From an uncultured Alphaproteobacteria bacterium (GTDB lineage Bacteria; Pseudomonadota; Alphaproteobacteria; Micavibrionales; Micavibrionaceae), in contig CALHAR010000010.1 of NCBI GenBank assembly GCA_937931645.1, positions 1 through 47,045 on the forward strand: DNA of 47,045 nt, in the 5' to 3' direction. This document shows, in pieces, positions 46,905-47,045 of the stretch. The notes under the pieces were generated by a model. The model worked only from the letters and a program-made list of their open reading frames with translations. It searched no databases and had not been told where the DNA came from. Positions within the stretch are counted from its first letter, which is position 1; every line of letters begins with the position of its first letter. A program made the position numbers and the translations under genes.

Positions 46905-47045
46905 ATGTCAAAAGAAAAGTTTGAACGTAATAAGCCGCATTGTAATATCGGCACAATTGGTCACGTTGACCATGGTAAGACGACGTTAACAGCGGCGATT
47001 GCGGGCCTATATGGTGCTGGAGAAGCTGTTGATGCGATTGATAAA
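46905..47045 (+). CDS. tuf: elongation factor Tu, N-terminal 47 codons (partial)
   Basis: The second tuf copy, in the classical place after fusA, preceded by AGAGG. It ends at the contig edge after 141 bases, with [14 protein letters not shown] visible. Its sequence is the exact reverse complement of positions 1-141, while the bases before the ATG differ between the copies. Confidence 0.97.
   Translation, partial: MSKEKFERNKPHCNIGTIGHVDHGKTTLTAAIAGLYGAGEAVDAIDK

Overview
The window is a low-GC chromosomal contig from an alphaproteobacterium. The evidence is the block secE-nusG / rplK-rplA / rplJ-rplL-rpoB-rpoC running straight into rpsL-rpsG-fusA-tuf, an S7 that ends at the short C-terminus usual in alphaproteobacteria, a tRNA-Gly(TCC) of alphaproteobacterial type, an alphaproteobacterial-style RpoB/RpoC, and several families common in that class (YHS protein, DUF4402 pilin, OlsF-like acyltransferase). 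The order or genus cannot be fixed from the sequence alone. No phage, insertion sequence, CRISPR array or rRNA gene is visible.

Layout. The left edge (1-823) has the start of a tuf gene on the minus strand, preceded by a small unknown ORF and tRNA-Gly(TCC). From 1 to 12.5 kb the genes are accessory: a large RTX/type I secretion protein, a CAP-domain secreted protein, an alpha/beta hydrolase followed by a YeeE/YedE sulfur-compound permease, then a compact minus-strand run of five genes (YHS protein, ATP-grasp ligase, bifunctional OlsF-like acyltransferase, lipoprotein hydrolase, DUF3179 protein) that looks like an unstudied lipid- or envelope-modifying operon. From 12.5 to 17.4 kb lies a chaperone-usher pilus locus with a DUF4402 pilin, with an intrinsic terminator between pilin and chaperone. 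A TPR-sulfotransferase follows (17.6-20.0 kb).

From 20.2 to 27.0 kb there is a cluster of the kind annotated as arsenosugar or 'rSAM/selenodomain-associated' biosynthesis: a radical SAM enzyme converging on seven tightly packed genes (TVP38 membrane protein, DUF547 protein, MerA-like flavoprotein, metallophosphoesterase, MTA-phosphorylase-like enzyme, two small glycosyltransferases). The usual ArsM methyltransferase and classical ArsS are not in the window. leuA and pdxA diverge at 27.1-29.9 kb.

From 30 kb to the right edge is the core transcription/translation block. It contains an unusual MOSC-domain gene between rplA and rplJ, a terminator-like hairpin in the rplJ leader, a long hairpin-rich rplL-rpoB spacer, a terminator-like hairpin between rpoB and rpoC, a clear promoter and structured leader before rpsL, and a 21-residue Ser/Thr/acidic insertion inside ribosomal protein S7. 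The window ends in a second tuf start. Its 141 coding bases are the exact reverse complement of the left edge, so the contig is bounded by an inverted tuf duplication, and this is almost certainly why the assembly stops at both ends.
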